Source of the DNA: Hyalella azteca
Lineage: Eukaryota > Arthropoda > Malacostraca > Amphipoda > Hyalellidae
Assembly: GCF_000764305.2 (NCBI RefSeq)
Contig: NW_025941545.1
Coordinates: forward strand, 55,602 to 119,601
Reading direction: 5' to 3'
Length of the DNA stretch: 64,000 bases
Below the pieces are notes generated by a model that ran no database searches, had not been told where the DNA came from, and was given only the letters and a program-made list of their open reading frames with translations. Both the position numbers and the translations under genes were made by a program. Shown one piece after another: positions 1 through 10,390 of the stretch (its first letter is position 1; every line of letters begins with the position of its first letter).

Positions 1-1920
1 GAGTCTAGCATGAGAGTCTGGATTGAATTAAATTTCCATTCAATGTCGAGTCCCATGCAGAAGTTTGATCGTCCGCCACTAGCCGAGCGGCTGTGCGCGC
101 TCTAAATGAGATGAGGTCGCACAATAAATGTGACCTACAAGAGCAGGCATTCCAATTCAGAATGAAATACTTTTTCGTTTTTTGAATTGCTTGTCCTTGA
201 GGTTTATTTTATGCCTCATGGAAATAAATTGAGGTGAAACTGAAATATTGACACCAATGATTGTGTACGGAGGCTGGAAAAGTTCTTGTTCCGAACACGA
301 TTGGTATGTAAACTTGAATATGATAGCCGTTTCTTTGTGAGACGTCGTCATCGTGCGGTTTTATTGAAATGATCAGCACCAAATTATTATATAGCGAATG
401 CCATAAGATATTCACTATATTTTATAATCAGTATAACATAATCTATAATCAGTATAACACAATTTCCTACTTAATAAAATGCTTTGCGATTACGAATGGA
501 AACAATTTCTTGCATCCATAAACAACGTGTATAATTAAAGCTATACACGTGGATTTCATGCGGAAAACTTGTTGCTTTTCAACTTAAATAAATACTATTG
601 AAGCGCTTTCCTCTCCTCAAAGTTCTCTCTACGTGCCGTTTTATAAAGAAAAAATAAAATAAAAACGTTTCGAGCATCGTTCACGCTCTGTTCTTAACAT
701 GCAAATCATGTTCACAAGTTCATTTCGTTTTTTCCTGCACTCCTGGAACCTTGGAATTGCATGAGCGCGATATGCATCACCACTTCGTCACGTGGTCATA
801 CACAAGCGTCATGGAAGCGAAGCTTGCCGCGGTTCACAACCTCTATGCTGCCAAAAACCCTATGCTCCAGCGATCTATTGCGTACGACAACAAAAACACG
901 CCTCGTAAGTCAGGCGCCTGTTGGGCTACAATTTATGCAATGGTTGACGTTTACATTTCTTGCTGAAGGCAACAAAGTTTAGCCAACATTTTTGCTCTGA
1001 ATTCAGATGTACAAATGCCCTGGTTTGAGTTTCGGGCGGCACCCTTGCCAGCCGGCCAAGCGTTGTGTCAGTCGGGGCAGTTACTGTAGTTTACTTGATG
1101 CTCTGCGAGTAACCATGTTTTTAATGAACATATTTTTTATTATTTATTCACACAGGAGCACACAAAAAAACATAACAAGAGACTATCGAAAATTTAAAGA
1201 AAAAATACAAAATGCTCCGGTGGGAATGTCTTTATAAGCTGAAATGCTTCACAGACGACATCGGCGATATTACTTTCATTAGAAGAATAACGTATAATGA
1301 TAATAAGTCAATAGAGAACAGAAAGTGCTTAAAGTAAATATATATGGTAATATTCTTGCAGTTTTTGTAGGATGACGGAAAAATATTCCTGTGAAATATT
1401 TATCATCTCTTCGGTCTTTTTGTGAATCGGGAATATAATAATCTACACTAAAAATGCAATAAAACGACTGCATTACGTTTACTTTGTATGTGTAAGCTTG
1501 ATTTTCTTTTTTTGGACATCGATTACATAAACGTACTCCTCAAAATGACCTTGGAGCAGATTTGTATGTAACTACTGATTTGTACAGTCACTATAGGTAT
1601 TTTTCATAAGGTTTTGACATTATTGCCTCCGCGCATAATGATGCAATATTAATGATTAACATGTGATGCAGAATCATGATATTTAATAAATGAAGTGTAT
1701 TTTGCAGTGGGCTTTCAAGCGTTTGCTTCACCTCCTCTTGGGGATACAAAGATGCTCTCTTTCCCTCGGAACAAAACAGTTCTCAGGGTCTGAGGGCAAG
1801 CTAAGCTTATTTCCTTGCCAACGACAAACAAATTTCTGGAAAAATCGAGCCGTTAGGGTTTCAGAAGCCAGTCTTGGGAAGAGAATGGCCGTTTCTGCCG
1901 CTGTGGTAGGAGCTCGGCTT
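1..1920. other. Non-coding AT-rich stretch
   Basis: I see no gene. Open frames are short (under 100 codons), overlap on several frames and lack recognisable domains. The segment around 740-1080 is slightly richer in GC, but no splice-bounded exon could be recognised. Confidence 0.5.
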
Positions 1921-2143
1921 GGAATACATTTAGGGGAAAACGTTAGCCTACAAAATACATTTAGGGGAAAACGTTAGCCTACAAAATACATTTAGGGGAA
2001 AACGTTAGCCTAGCTACAAAATACATTTAGGCAAAATGTTAGCATACAAAAAAAACATTGAGGGGAAAACTTTAGCATACAAAATATATCTAGGAGAAAA
2101 CGTTAGCCAACAAAATACATTTAGGGGAAAACGTTAGCCTAGA
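1921..2143. repeat. Minisatellite, about 31-bp unit, 7 copies
   Basis: Tandem copies of a unit containing ACATTTAGGGGAAAACGTTA, separated by CCTACAAAAT-like linkers. The first three copies are nearly identical. Later ones carry short insertions (GCTA, AAAAA) and substitutions. The array runs into the end of a spurious 95-codon frame. Confidence 0.9.
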
Positions 2144-3553
2144 AAATCAGGAGTTTCCTTGCATTGATGTAATTTTTATATATATTTTATGTATAGATAT
2201 TTTTCCTGGCTTGATGGTTCAAGAAAGGGAATATCAATCAATAGGTATTAATGAATATTTATGTTGTTGCTGCATTTCCTTTAACGTTGTAAGGAATCCC
2301 TTGAATTTGAAAATAATTTTAGCGGATGGCCAGACGAAAGTCGGCGCTAAGTTTAGGCATCACACAGTGCAATGATTCTCTTTTATTCCTGTTGCATACT
2401 TCTGTTGTATTACGCAATAAAAGCTAACAATGATTTCAAATTAAGAAAATGTCATCATGAAGATTTTTGCTTTTAACGTTCAAGTTCAGATGCATGCTGA
2501 TGATAAATAAGAAAAATTTAGATTTTTAACTCGCTGCTCATAATCTTCTTGAATCGAATTTAAGTTTGTAGGTTATTTTGGCATCATGAAACTCACAAAA
2601 TTTCTCCGATGCGCTTTATTTCAAACTACTGAAATTTATGGGCATAATTCCTCTAGAATTGCAGCACAGGAATTTCCCTGATCAAAGAGGATAAGAATTT
2701 GGCTGGAATTTAGTAAGAAGAAATATTCTTGCGGCGAAAGCCGCTGTCGCTGATTTAAGTTGCATGTAATGAGAACCATGTACGTATCTTAGCGTATAAT
2801 ATTTATTGTTGTAGAGGAAGACTATATATATACATATATAAGTAATGATGCAATGAGGACAGCATGAGTTGTGCGCTTCATTTGTACACTTGAAAGATTA
2901 CTTGCATTTGTGAAAATGCGATCCATAACACACTATAAGGAATGGAGCTAGGGGGGTCAGGGTTTTGATATATGTGCTGTATAAGCACTTGGACGAGTTT
3001 CGACGAAGTTAACAGGATTCCTGGGAGAAATTTTAAAATATACCCATATCATGAATGAGACTTTTGTTGAAAATGATTGTTCCAAATTTGAAACATTGGT
3101 TGACACACATCGTTGACACAACCAGCTCACATGGTCCAGCTTTTATCGAAATTTAAGCTACTAGGAAACGCTGCTATTATGTTGCCAGAACAATGGTAAA
3201 CAGATCTATGACTACGCAAATAAAAGAACATATAAAATTTTTGCCCGATATAACAGAAAAAAACGAAAAGAAATCATTGATTTATTCGCCTTATATAAAT
3301 CTGTGCCATCTTACATTTGCCATGCCATTTTTCCTCCGCATGTTTATTCCTTGCTTCCTTTTCACCAGTTTGCCTTCCTCTACGAAAATAATTGTGAACG
3401 AACTTCTCCATTAATATTATTGAACACGAAGCTTTCGCGACCAGTACAGCACTGAAAGCCCAAGTGTTGATAGTCAGCGTCATATTTCAGTCCGGTTGTT
3501 TTTTGCCAGCTCCTCGCAATGCTTCGCGGATGAAACTTACTCTGACAAACGCA
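2144..3553. other. Non-coding stretch
   Basis: AT-rich with no exon-like open segment. A TA-rich microsatellite-like patch lies near 2823-2842. Confidence 0.5.
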
Positions 3554-3739
3554 CACTCAGAAAAGTGAGTGAGACTTTGTCCAAATACCGATGCTTTTTT
3601 CGCTCAGGTTCGGGTCATTCTGACATATTTTGGCTCGGCAAAATGACGTATCTGTGCTACGTCCGCTCTCACTTTGCGTGCATTGTTTAAGATAGTGTGT
3701 CAGTATTAGGACATCACGACCCGTTCATTTATGTGAGTG
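3554..3739. mobile_element. Palindromic CACTCA MITE, copy A
   Basis: The left end reads CACTCAGAAAAGTGAGTGAG and continues with TTTGTCCAAATA. The right end, reverse-complemented, reads CACTCACATAAATGAACGGG followed by a TGTCCTAATA block, so the two ends are long imperfect inverted repeats. The centre carries the family's GGTCATTCTGACA and TGGCTCGGCA blocks. The flanks are CA and TG, which could be decayed TA. One of nine related copies in the window. Confidence 0.75.
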
Positions 3740-5973
3740 TGCAGGTCTGAAGTCAAGTCTCCCACTACGGGTGTACAGAATCCGCTCGTCCGCACCACCA
3801 CAAGGAGCTCAGTTGTACCGCGTCGCTTTTTTAAGCCTCAACAAAGAAGAACAAATGACGACTTTTGGCCCACGTGCCAAGTCATGCCAGCATTTTTACA
3901 GCCGTCATGCCTCATATTTCCTGGGATTTAATTGCTTTTTCTTGCCGTCAGGTGAAATACTTGTTGAGATTCGCCCCTCGAAACGAGTACGTTTTTAGCG
4001 AGGAGCCATCTTGCACGTGTCCAAGCGAGGCATAAAATACATTAATTAGTTGCATATTTATGCCGTGTTAAACTATGGAACTTCCGCATTATTGTCGTTT
4101 AATAATTCATTTTACGCAAATTTCCCTTCCAGCTCCTACATGACTTCGTATCAATGACATTTATTGAGGAAAATACACATTTTAAATAAACTTGCTGAAT
4201 TTATTTCGTTAATTTACTTTTTAATTTATTTGGCGAAATATTTATTGATGTTTATGCAATTTCGCCGTGCATGCTGCGGTGGTTAAATCAATGCATAAAT
4301 AATTTTCCTGTTGTGCTAATTTTGCTAAATTGGTGCAATGAAGGGGTTAATTTAGAGTGAAGGGGGACGACATTTTGGTCCGACGTTATCACACTTTATC
4401 TATAATGCATAAAATTATAAATTCGTTGTATGTTAATGGAATGAAAATAATTACTTGCATAGAAGCATTATTTCGTTTAATTTCAATTCATTCAGATATT
4501 CATAGTTCCTTAGCAATAATTTTTATCAACTGGAAAATAACTTCATTCGATATAATTCTATCTACAGACGGCCTTCTGCAGGTCATACAAATGTAAATAT
4601 TTCGCTCGCACAACATTATAATTTATCCAAGCATCGCAGCATTATTTGAGTGCTGAACAGATGGTTTGGTCGGGACACGGCTTCGTAGCCAGCAAAACAT
4701 GGACGGAGTTGGCACAAAAACAACGTATATTGCGTGGCTCTATATCGCTCGGCTACAGCGCTACCGGGCATAAAATCTCTTTATTATTTGGGGGGGGGGG
4801 GGAGTGGACAAATTTATTCCATTGGTATAATGTGGCTTCCACCTCAATATGCATTTGCCAGGAATTTTATTAAGGACCGTCACCACTGCATTGTTACGAG
4901 CACGTCGAAGTTTAGTCGCCAATATCGTGAATATTATCAGTTGTCTTAATCATCAATATTCACTATTATCTATTATTGTCTATTTATAAATAATGCTTTT
5001 GCCTAAGTGTCAAGCCGCGGTCAACGCTCACAACATTTACTGCTCAACGTTCGCTCGTGAGCAGAGCGCTGCAATGTTCAGAATTGGCAATGGTTTCCCT
5101 TCATGAGTTGCGATCTACGACCTTGTCTCCGCCTGTATATATATGGCTTCTCAAACAATGGCAAGCTCTGCTATGAAGCAAATGGCAATATTAACGTCAG
5201 GCTTTGCGCATCTCTGTGTTAGTTACGCCGGTTTACTAAGCATCGACCTGTTCAAGATGGCTGCGCTTGCTTTCTAAATCTTAATGTAGGTATGACATCG
5301 AGCAGCATTTGCTTCCTATATTTTAACATTGAGCTCACATTGTGCCCAGAGTGAACATGCAGCAACGCGCATTACTAGTACACTGAAGCAGCAGCGCTTG
5401 TTTTTCCAAAGCAGAATTAATATGAAACTCTTAACACGATTCAGCTTAATCTCTGCCGTCTGTGTCTAGCTGCTTCGTCAATTCAGCGGCAATGTTCGAT
5501 AGGGTTTGAACACCTGTGTTATATTTCGTGTGTTCATAATAATAATTAGCAACATAAAATACTTCAGGAAATTAAATATATAGTATATACAATGCATTAG
5601 AAACATAAAGATACCAGACATAGCAAAAACAATCCTCATTTAAACCTGCACTCCTGTTGCCACTCCCACAGAGCTACGCGTGACGACTTTCTAAGTAGGC
5701 CTAAAATTTTTACGCATATCTTTATATTTAGAGAAAAAAATTTGCGATACTTGTAAAAGTGCTCAGTCGAGAGCAGAAATTCTGCCTGAATATTGCTGGC
5801 GAAACCTTCTGCCGAAAAAAAGTTATATTTTATGTGAGTTTGTGCTATGAGCGGAGCATATGGATGAGTGGTTATCTTAATCATCTTACGTATAGAAGAG
5901 TAAAATACACAAAAATGTACCGTGCTCAACAAAAGTTTTTTCCTATTGTGTTACAAGTTCACTAATGAGGCGA
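3740..5973. other. Non-coding stretch with a G13 run
   Basis: No recognisable gene. It contains a run of 13 G at 4790-4802, a likely length-unstable homopolymer. Open frames near 3771-3998 and 5636-5965 are short and lack domain features. Confidence 0.45.
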
Positions 5974-6263
5974 GAAAGCGGAATATCAAGGGCAAAAAGC
6001 GGAATATCAAGGAAGACAAAAGAGGAATATCAAGGGGAAAAAAGCGGAATATCTAGGAAGACACAAGAGGAATATCAAGGGAAAAAAAGCGGAATATCAA
6101 GGGAAGAAAAGCGGAATATCAAGGGGAAAAAAGCGGAATATCAAGGGAAGAAAAGCGGAATATCAAGGGGAAAAAAGCGGAATATCAAGGGGAAAAAAGC
6201 GGAATATCAAGGGGAAAAAAGCGGAATATCAAGGGAATAAAAGCGGAATATCAAGGGGAAAAA
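5974..6263. repeat. Minisatellite, 21-22-bp unit, about 13 copies
   Basis: Tandem copies of AGCGGAATATCAAGGGGAAA with variable A-run length. Two early units have AGACA(A)AGAGG in place of AAAAAGCGG. The 91-codon frame across it (repeated SGISR/KRNIKG) is a by-product of the repeat, not a gene. Confidence 0.93.
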
Positions 6264-6945
6264 ATTTTTAGAAGGTTTGAGCTACAAGCTAAGAATTTCC
6301 AAAAAATCCGTCAGGCGATATATGGTGCAGAATTAATGGGATTCCAGTAGAAGAATTAACAAATATTATTAGTTATTTTAGTTGATCTTGGGTTCGATTC
6401 ACTAATCTCAAATATTTTGTTGACTATCTTTGATTTACCGACCGCGATCTAGTCAAAATTATAATATTCATACATTTCTCACCAGTTTTTTCTCGCCTCT
6501 ATGCACGTCGTTCACATCTCATGATAGTTCATTATCAGTAGAAATCATTTAATTGTAATGATTCAATAATACGATTAAAAGTTCACAGTTACTCTTCGTA
6601 ACAATTACTCGTGTATCGGAATATCAATAGAGAAGTGAACTACTTAGCGGACGCTACACGGCATCACTTCCTGAACAAATTTTGTTCTTTTATTATATAC
6701 ATGTTATATATAAAGTAATATAACGTGGTTCAATTATTCATATATTACCAAATTTTAGTGTGGCTCTTTTATCCATAGCTCAATAAATTGTATTATTAGG
6801 TTCCATCATACGAAGAAGAGCTTCAAGTGAGCATAACAACGTATTTTCTATGCCACACAAATGCTGACTAGTGAACACAATACATCCTGGAGTCGCTAGA
6901 GCCTAACATTGGCAGACTACTTACGCCATGCGCTGACTGGACGCT
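6264..6945. other. Non-coding spacer
   Basis: AT-rich spacer between two minisatellites; no exon or RNA gene recognised. Confidence 0.45.
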
Positions 6946-7164
6946 CCCTCTGCCACTCTCTCCCACCCTCTGCCACCCTCTGCCATCCTCTGCCACCCTC
7001 TGCCACCCTCTGCCACCCTCTGCCACCCTCTGCCACCCTCTGCCACCCTCTGTCACCCTCTGTCACCCTCTGCCACCCTCTGCCACCCTCTGCCACCCTC
7101 TGCCACCTTCTGCCACCACACCCTCTGCCACCCTCTGCCACCCTCTGCCACCCTCTGCCATCCC
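6946..7164. repeat. Minisatellite, 10-bp unit, about 21 copies
   Basis: Tandem CTCTGCCACC with a few T/C variants (TGTCACCCTC, TGCCATCCTC) and one phase slip (CACCACACCC) near 7116. It produces repetitive frames on both strands (SATLCHPLPP on +, GWQRVAEGGR on -) that should not be annotated as proteins. Strong strand asymmetry: C+T on +, G+A on -. Confidence 0.95.
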
Positions 7165-8689
7165 AAGCCACGCGCGCCAAATCAAGCATGCAAATGGAAA
7201 CGGAAAATGCATCACAACTGCCGGCTCTTTGCCGGGCCTGTGTTCTGATTTCGACGCCACGCGAATAAAAAATCCGGGGTTTCTGCTCTCAAAAAATGGC
7301 GCAATAAGTTATGTCTTATTGAATAATACGAGCTTGAAATAAAAATAGTGAAATGTTGGCGATTTCGGAAAAGTTTTTCGGGCTTCTCCTCCGTACAGAG
7401 ATTGTATTTACATTGAAACCAAGTTTTCAGCGCATGCACATTTGAATAGCAGAGGAGCATATGCATATGCGACAGTTTGAAATTTCCAATAAAAATTTTA
7501 AACTTCAATGCCAATCATCAAAGTGAGCTGAAAATAGATGTTGACACCGATATAAACAAAATATTCCATTTAGTTTTGCCAGTGCTGGAGGAATAAATTG
7601 TTTGGTTTCACTGTCCCCCATCTTTCCCTACGCTTATTAATAGTATTGCAGTTATTATTATTATTATAGTTATTACAATTATAATAATATTATTATATTA
7701 TTATACTGTGTTTACTACTTTGAACGTTGCGCTGCCGTATGAGTATTAGATTCATAACAAAATCTCGGCTGTCACACTTTAGTTGAAACCTTCCTGCTGA
7801 TCTCGGTCCGGGCGAGGCGTCAAGCCTGGCTGTGTCTCGCGTCTTTCTCTCGCCAATTACACAGACGCTCTTGACAAATGATCACTTGGCCTGCCAAGCG
7901 AAGAAGACACACGAGCGCCATGACAAGCCTCACCAGGATTAGAGCTGAGAAAAACTGCCGGTCGTTCATATTAAGAGACCCAGTGTCCACAGTCGCTTTT
8001 TTATCACTTGTTAGCGCCACGTTAAAGAAGAAACTCAATGAATTGACACTTTTTTGTATGATGGATGAATAGAGTAGACTAGACTGAATATGGCTGCTAC
8101 GAGATATTCAGAGTAAAGCACTTACGAGTAATGAAATAATTCATATGTGCAAAAAAATTATGTGTTTGGATGACATTGTTCGGTGGTTTTATGCATGTCA
8201 CTAGAAAAGAGTATTTTGCTATTTATTCAAATTCGTCATTTGAAGAAAACCTTTAGTTCTAGTCATAGAACAAAATAAGATCCGATAAAAACTTTTTTCA
8301 AAATCAATGGACACGATTTATCACGGCAGACATGTGCTGAACCCAGGCAATTTTTGAGTGTGTAAATTGAGTCCAATGATAATCCTTCACTAAAAAACTT
8401 CAAGTCTATGATTGACAAAATAAGTGATGAAATTTCGGTGCAGCATCAATTCAGGCGCATAAAAATTTACGCCTTTCTAGTTTCTAACTGACTTGATATC
8501 TGCCATATTAAATCACTTCGCAAAATGTTACTGCCGTCGCCATCAAGGCAAATAAAAAGTTATGACGGAAGACAATAATTTCTCAGGGGTGACGTCGAAG
8601 CTTCAGGCAGAGCGCAGGATTGCCTGCTTGGTTCACGTGAGCTCAGATACTCTGTGGGGGATCAAGCTTTATCATTACCATTCTACTGC
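7165..8689. other. Non-coding stretch
   Basis: No recognisable gene. An ATT/ATA-rich low-complexity tract lies at about 7641-7710. A somewhat GC-richer patch at 7800-7990 is open on both strands for about 65-72 codons, but I see no domain or splice context. Confidence 0.45.
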
Positions 8690-9040
8690 GGCGGGAGAAG
8701 AGATAAAACATTCATGTGAGATAGGAAAACGACAGGAAAAGGAGAAAAAAATATTTATGTGAGCTAAGAAAAAGACAGAAAAAGAGGAAAAAATATTTAT
8801 TTTCTTGATAAGAAAACGATAAAAAAAACATTTATGTGTAATAAGGAATGGCAGAAAAAAGGAAAAAAAACATTTATATGAGATAAGAAAACGACAGAAA
8901 AAAAAAGAAAACAAATAAGTGAGATAAGAAAAGGCCGGAAAAAAAGAAAAAAACATTTATAAGAGATAATAAAACAACAAAAAAAGTAAAAACATTTGTA
9001 TAAATAAAAAAGGTCGATAAAAAAACGCAAAAAAACCGTA
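8690..9040. repeat. Degenerate purine-rich tandem repeat, about 43-48-bp unit
   Basis: About eight diverged copies of a unit with GAGATAAGAAAACGACAG, then an A/G tract, then ACATTTATGT. The + strand is extremely purine-rich. The opposite-strand frames of 93 and 121 codons (rich in F, S and L) are artefacts of the purine tract. Confidence 0.85.
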
Positions 9041-9389
9041 TGAGCTATTTTATGCCAGTCCTGAACGGTAGACAATTTTGAAGTTTCTTGTGGCACATGC
9101 AGTATGATGATATTGTTGATAGATAATATACATGTTATATTGCATGTTAAAAATATGACCAATGCAACAAAAGCGTTCGATAAATTCTACCATGCTTCTC
9201 CAATAAAAATGTTTCTGGAATTGCTAGTTGAAACATTAAAAAAAAGAATTAATTATCCATAAAAATCACTCTCATGTCGTTATTCAAACTGGCCTAACGG
9301 CACAACTTCTGCGAAACTATGCCATTATTTTGAACCATGCAATATTTGAAAATATTGAATAGGATTAAGTAGCATTAAGATGAACTAAG

Positions 9390-9542
9390 AATTATGGACT
9401 CAAATATACGTAACTTCATTAAACCTTATTTCTCACCATACCGAAAAAGACTGCATTGAGAATCTGAATGTCCAAATTTTGGTTTGCAAACATTTCTTCA
9501 TTATACCTTATTTCTGGCAGTTACTTAAAACATGTCAATGCA
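9390..9542. repeat. 84-bp tandem array, left (older) part
   Basis: Two diverged copies of the same unit as the array at 9938-10390, recognisable from TCCAAATTTTGGTTTGCAAA, CATTTCTTCATTATACCTTA and TTTCTGGCAGTTACTTA. The array breaks off at about 9542, directly before a MITE and a second repeat, and resumes after them. Confidence 0.7.
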
Positions 9543-9554
9543 GTATACAGTATA

Positions 9555-9816
9555 CAGTGGGGGGAAATAAATATTCGTACACTTGAAAAATCGTATTTTA
9601 ATGTATGTAAGTACACAAGCTTAACAGGAAAAGTGATTTGAATTATGTATAGAGACGCATAGTATTCAAAAATACTATCAAAAGAAATTAAATCTCAATG
9701 CAACAAAAAACAATGCAACATGTTCACTTTTTGGGGTGAAAAAAGTATTCGTACAAAACAATAAATCCGCATTATTTTAATTTAATACTTGGATGAATAT
9801 TTATTTCCCCCCACTG
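9555..9816. mobile_element. MITE with 22-bp perfect TIRs and TA target duplication
   Basis: Begins CAGTGGGGGGAAATAAATAT and ends with the exact reverse complement, 22 bp matched. TA dinucleotides lie directly outside each end (9553-9554 and 9817-9818). The CAGT terminus plus TA duplication is typical of Tc1/mariner-superfamily elements. At 262 bp with no transposase frame it is non-autonomous. A second internal pair, GTATTCGTAC near 9747 and ATTCGTAC near 9572, echoes the TIR. Confidence 0.88.
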
Positions 9817-9825
9817 TATATTGAA

Positions 9826-9927
9826 AAAACTAATAAGAAAATTGCGAATAAAACAAATTCTCTGGTCTTCAATGAAACCTGCTTGAAAGAAGAAATTCTG
9901 CCAACCTATACTAATTTTATACAGTAT
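9826..9927 (-). repeat. Dispersed repeat of about 100 bp (same family as 21232-21330)
   Basis: Starts ACTAATAAGAAAATTGCGAA and includes AATTCTCTGGTCTTCAATGA and ATTCTGCCAACCTATACTAA. Its reverse complement is nearly identical to 21232-21330 in intron 1 of the Dpr-type gene. It abuts the 3' end of the MITE at 9816. Confidence 0.85.
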
Positions 9928-9937
9928 ATGTATATTG

Positions 9938-10390
9938 ATATTCAAATTTCAGTCTGTACACATCTCTTCGTAATACCTTAGTTCTTTGGTAATTGAAATA
10001 GTTTTAATTGGGAATATTGATGTTCAAATTTCGGTATCTAAACATTCTTTCGATACACCTTTATTTCCAGCAGTTAGTAAGAAAGTTTCAATTGGGTATA
10101 TTGACGTTCAAATTTCGGTATGTACACATTCTTTCGTTATACCTTTATTTCCAGCAGTTAGTAAGAAAGTTTCAATTGGGTATGTTGACGTTCAAATTTC
10201 GGTATGTAAACATTCTTTCAATATACCATTATTTCCAGCAGTTAGTAAGAAAGTTTCAATTGGGTATGTTGACGTTCAAATTTCGGTATGTAAACATTCT
10301 TTCGATATACTTTTATTTCCAGCAATTAGTAAGAAGTTTCAATTCGGTATATTGACGTTCAAAGTTTGGTTCACAAGGAAGCTCGGCTCT
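9938..10390. repeat. 84-bp tandem array, main part, about 5 copies
   Basis: The unit contains TTCAAATTTCGGTATGTAAA, CATTCTTTCGATATACCTTT and TTTCCAGCAGTTAGTAAGAA. Copies 2 to 5 are close to identical; the first and last have decayed. Because 84 is a multiple of 3, two frames stay open across it (151 and 115 codons, repeating a 28-residue unit). They lack any start context, domain or flanking exons and I treat them as repeat by-products. Confidence 0.9.

Noticed and set aside
4790..4802. G13 run considered as a G-quadruplex regulatory site
   Set aside because: A lone homopolymer in AT-rich DNA without neighbouring gene features; length is also prone to sequencing error.
6909..7268. 119-codon + and 90-codon - repetitive frames (Ser/Pro/His- and Gly/Arg/Trp-rich)
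   Set aside because: Both come from the 10-bp minisatellite; antisense frames open together show absence of coding constraint.
8675..9162. F/S/L-rich - frames of 93 and 121 codons resembling membrane segments
   Set aside because: The apparent hydrophobicity is simply the complement of a purine-rich degenerate tandem repeat.
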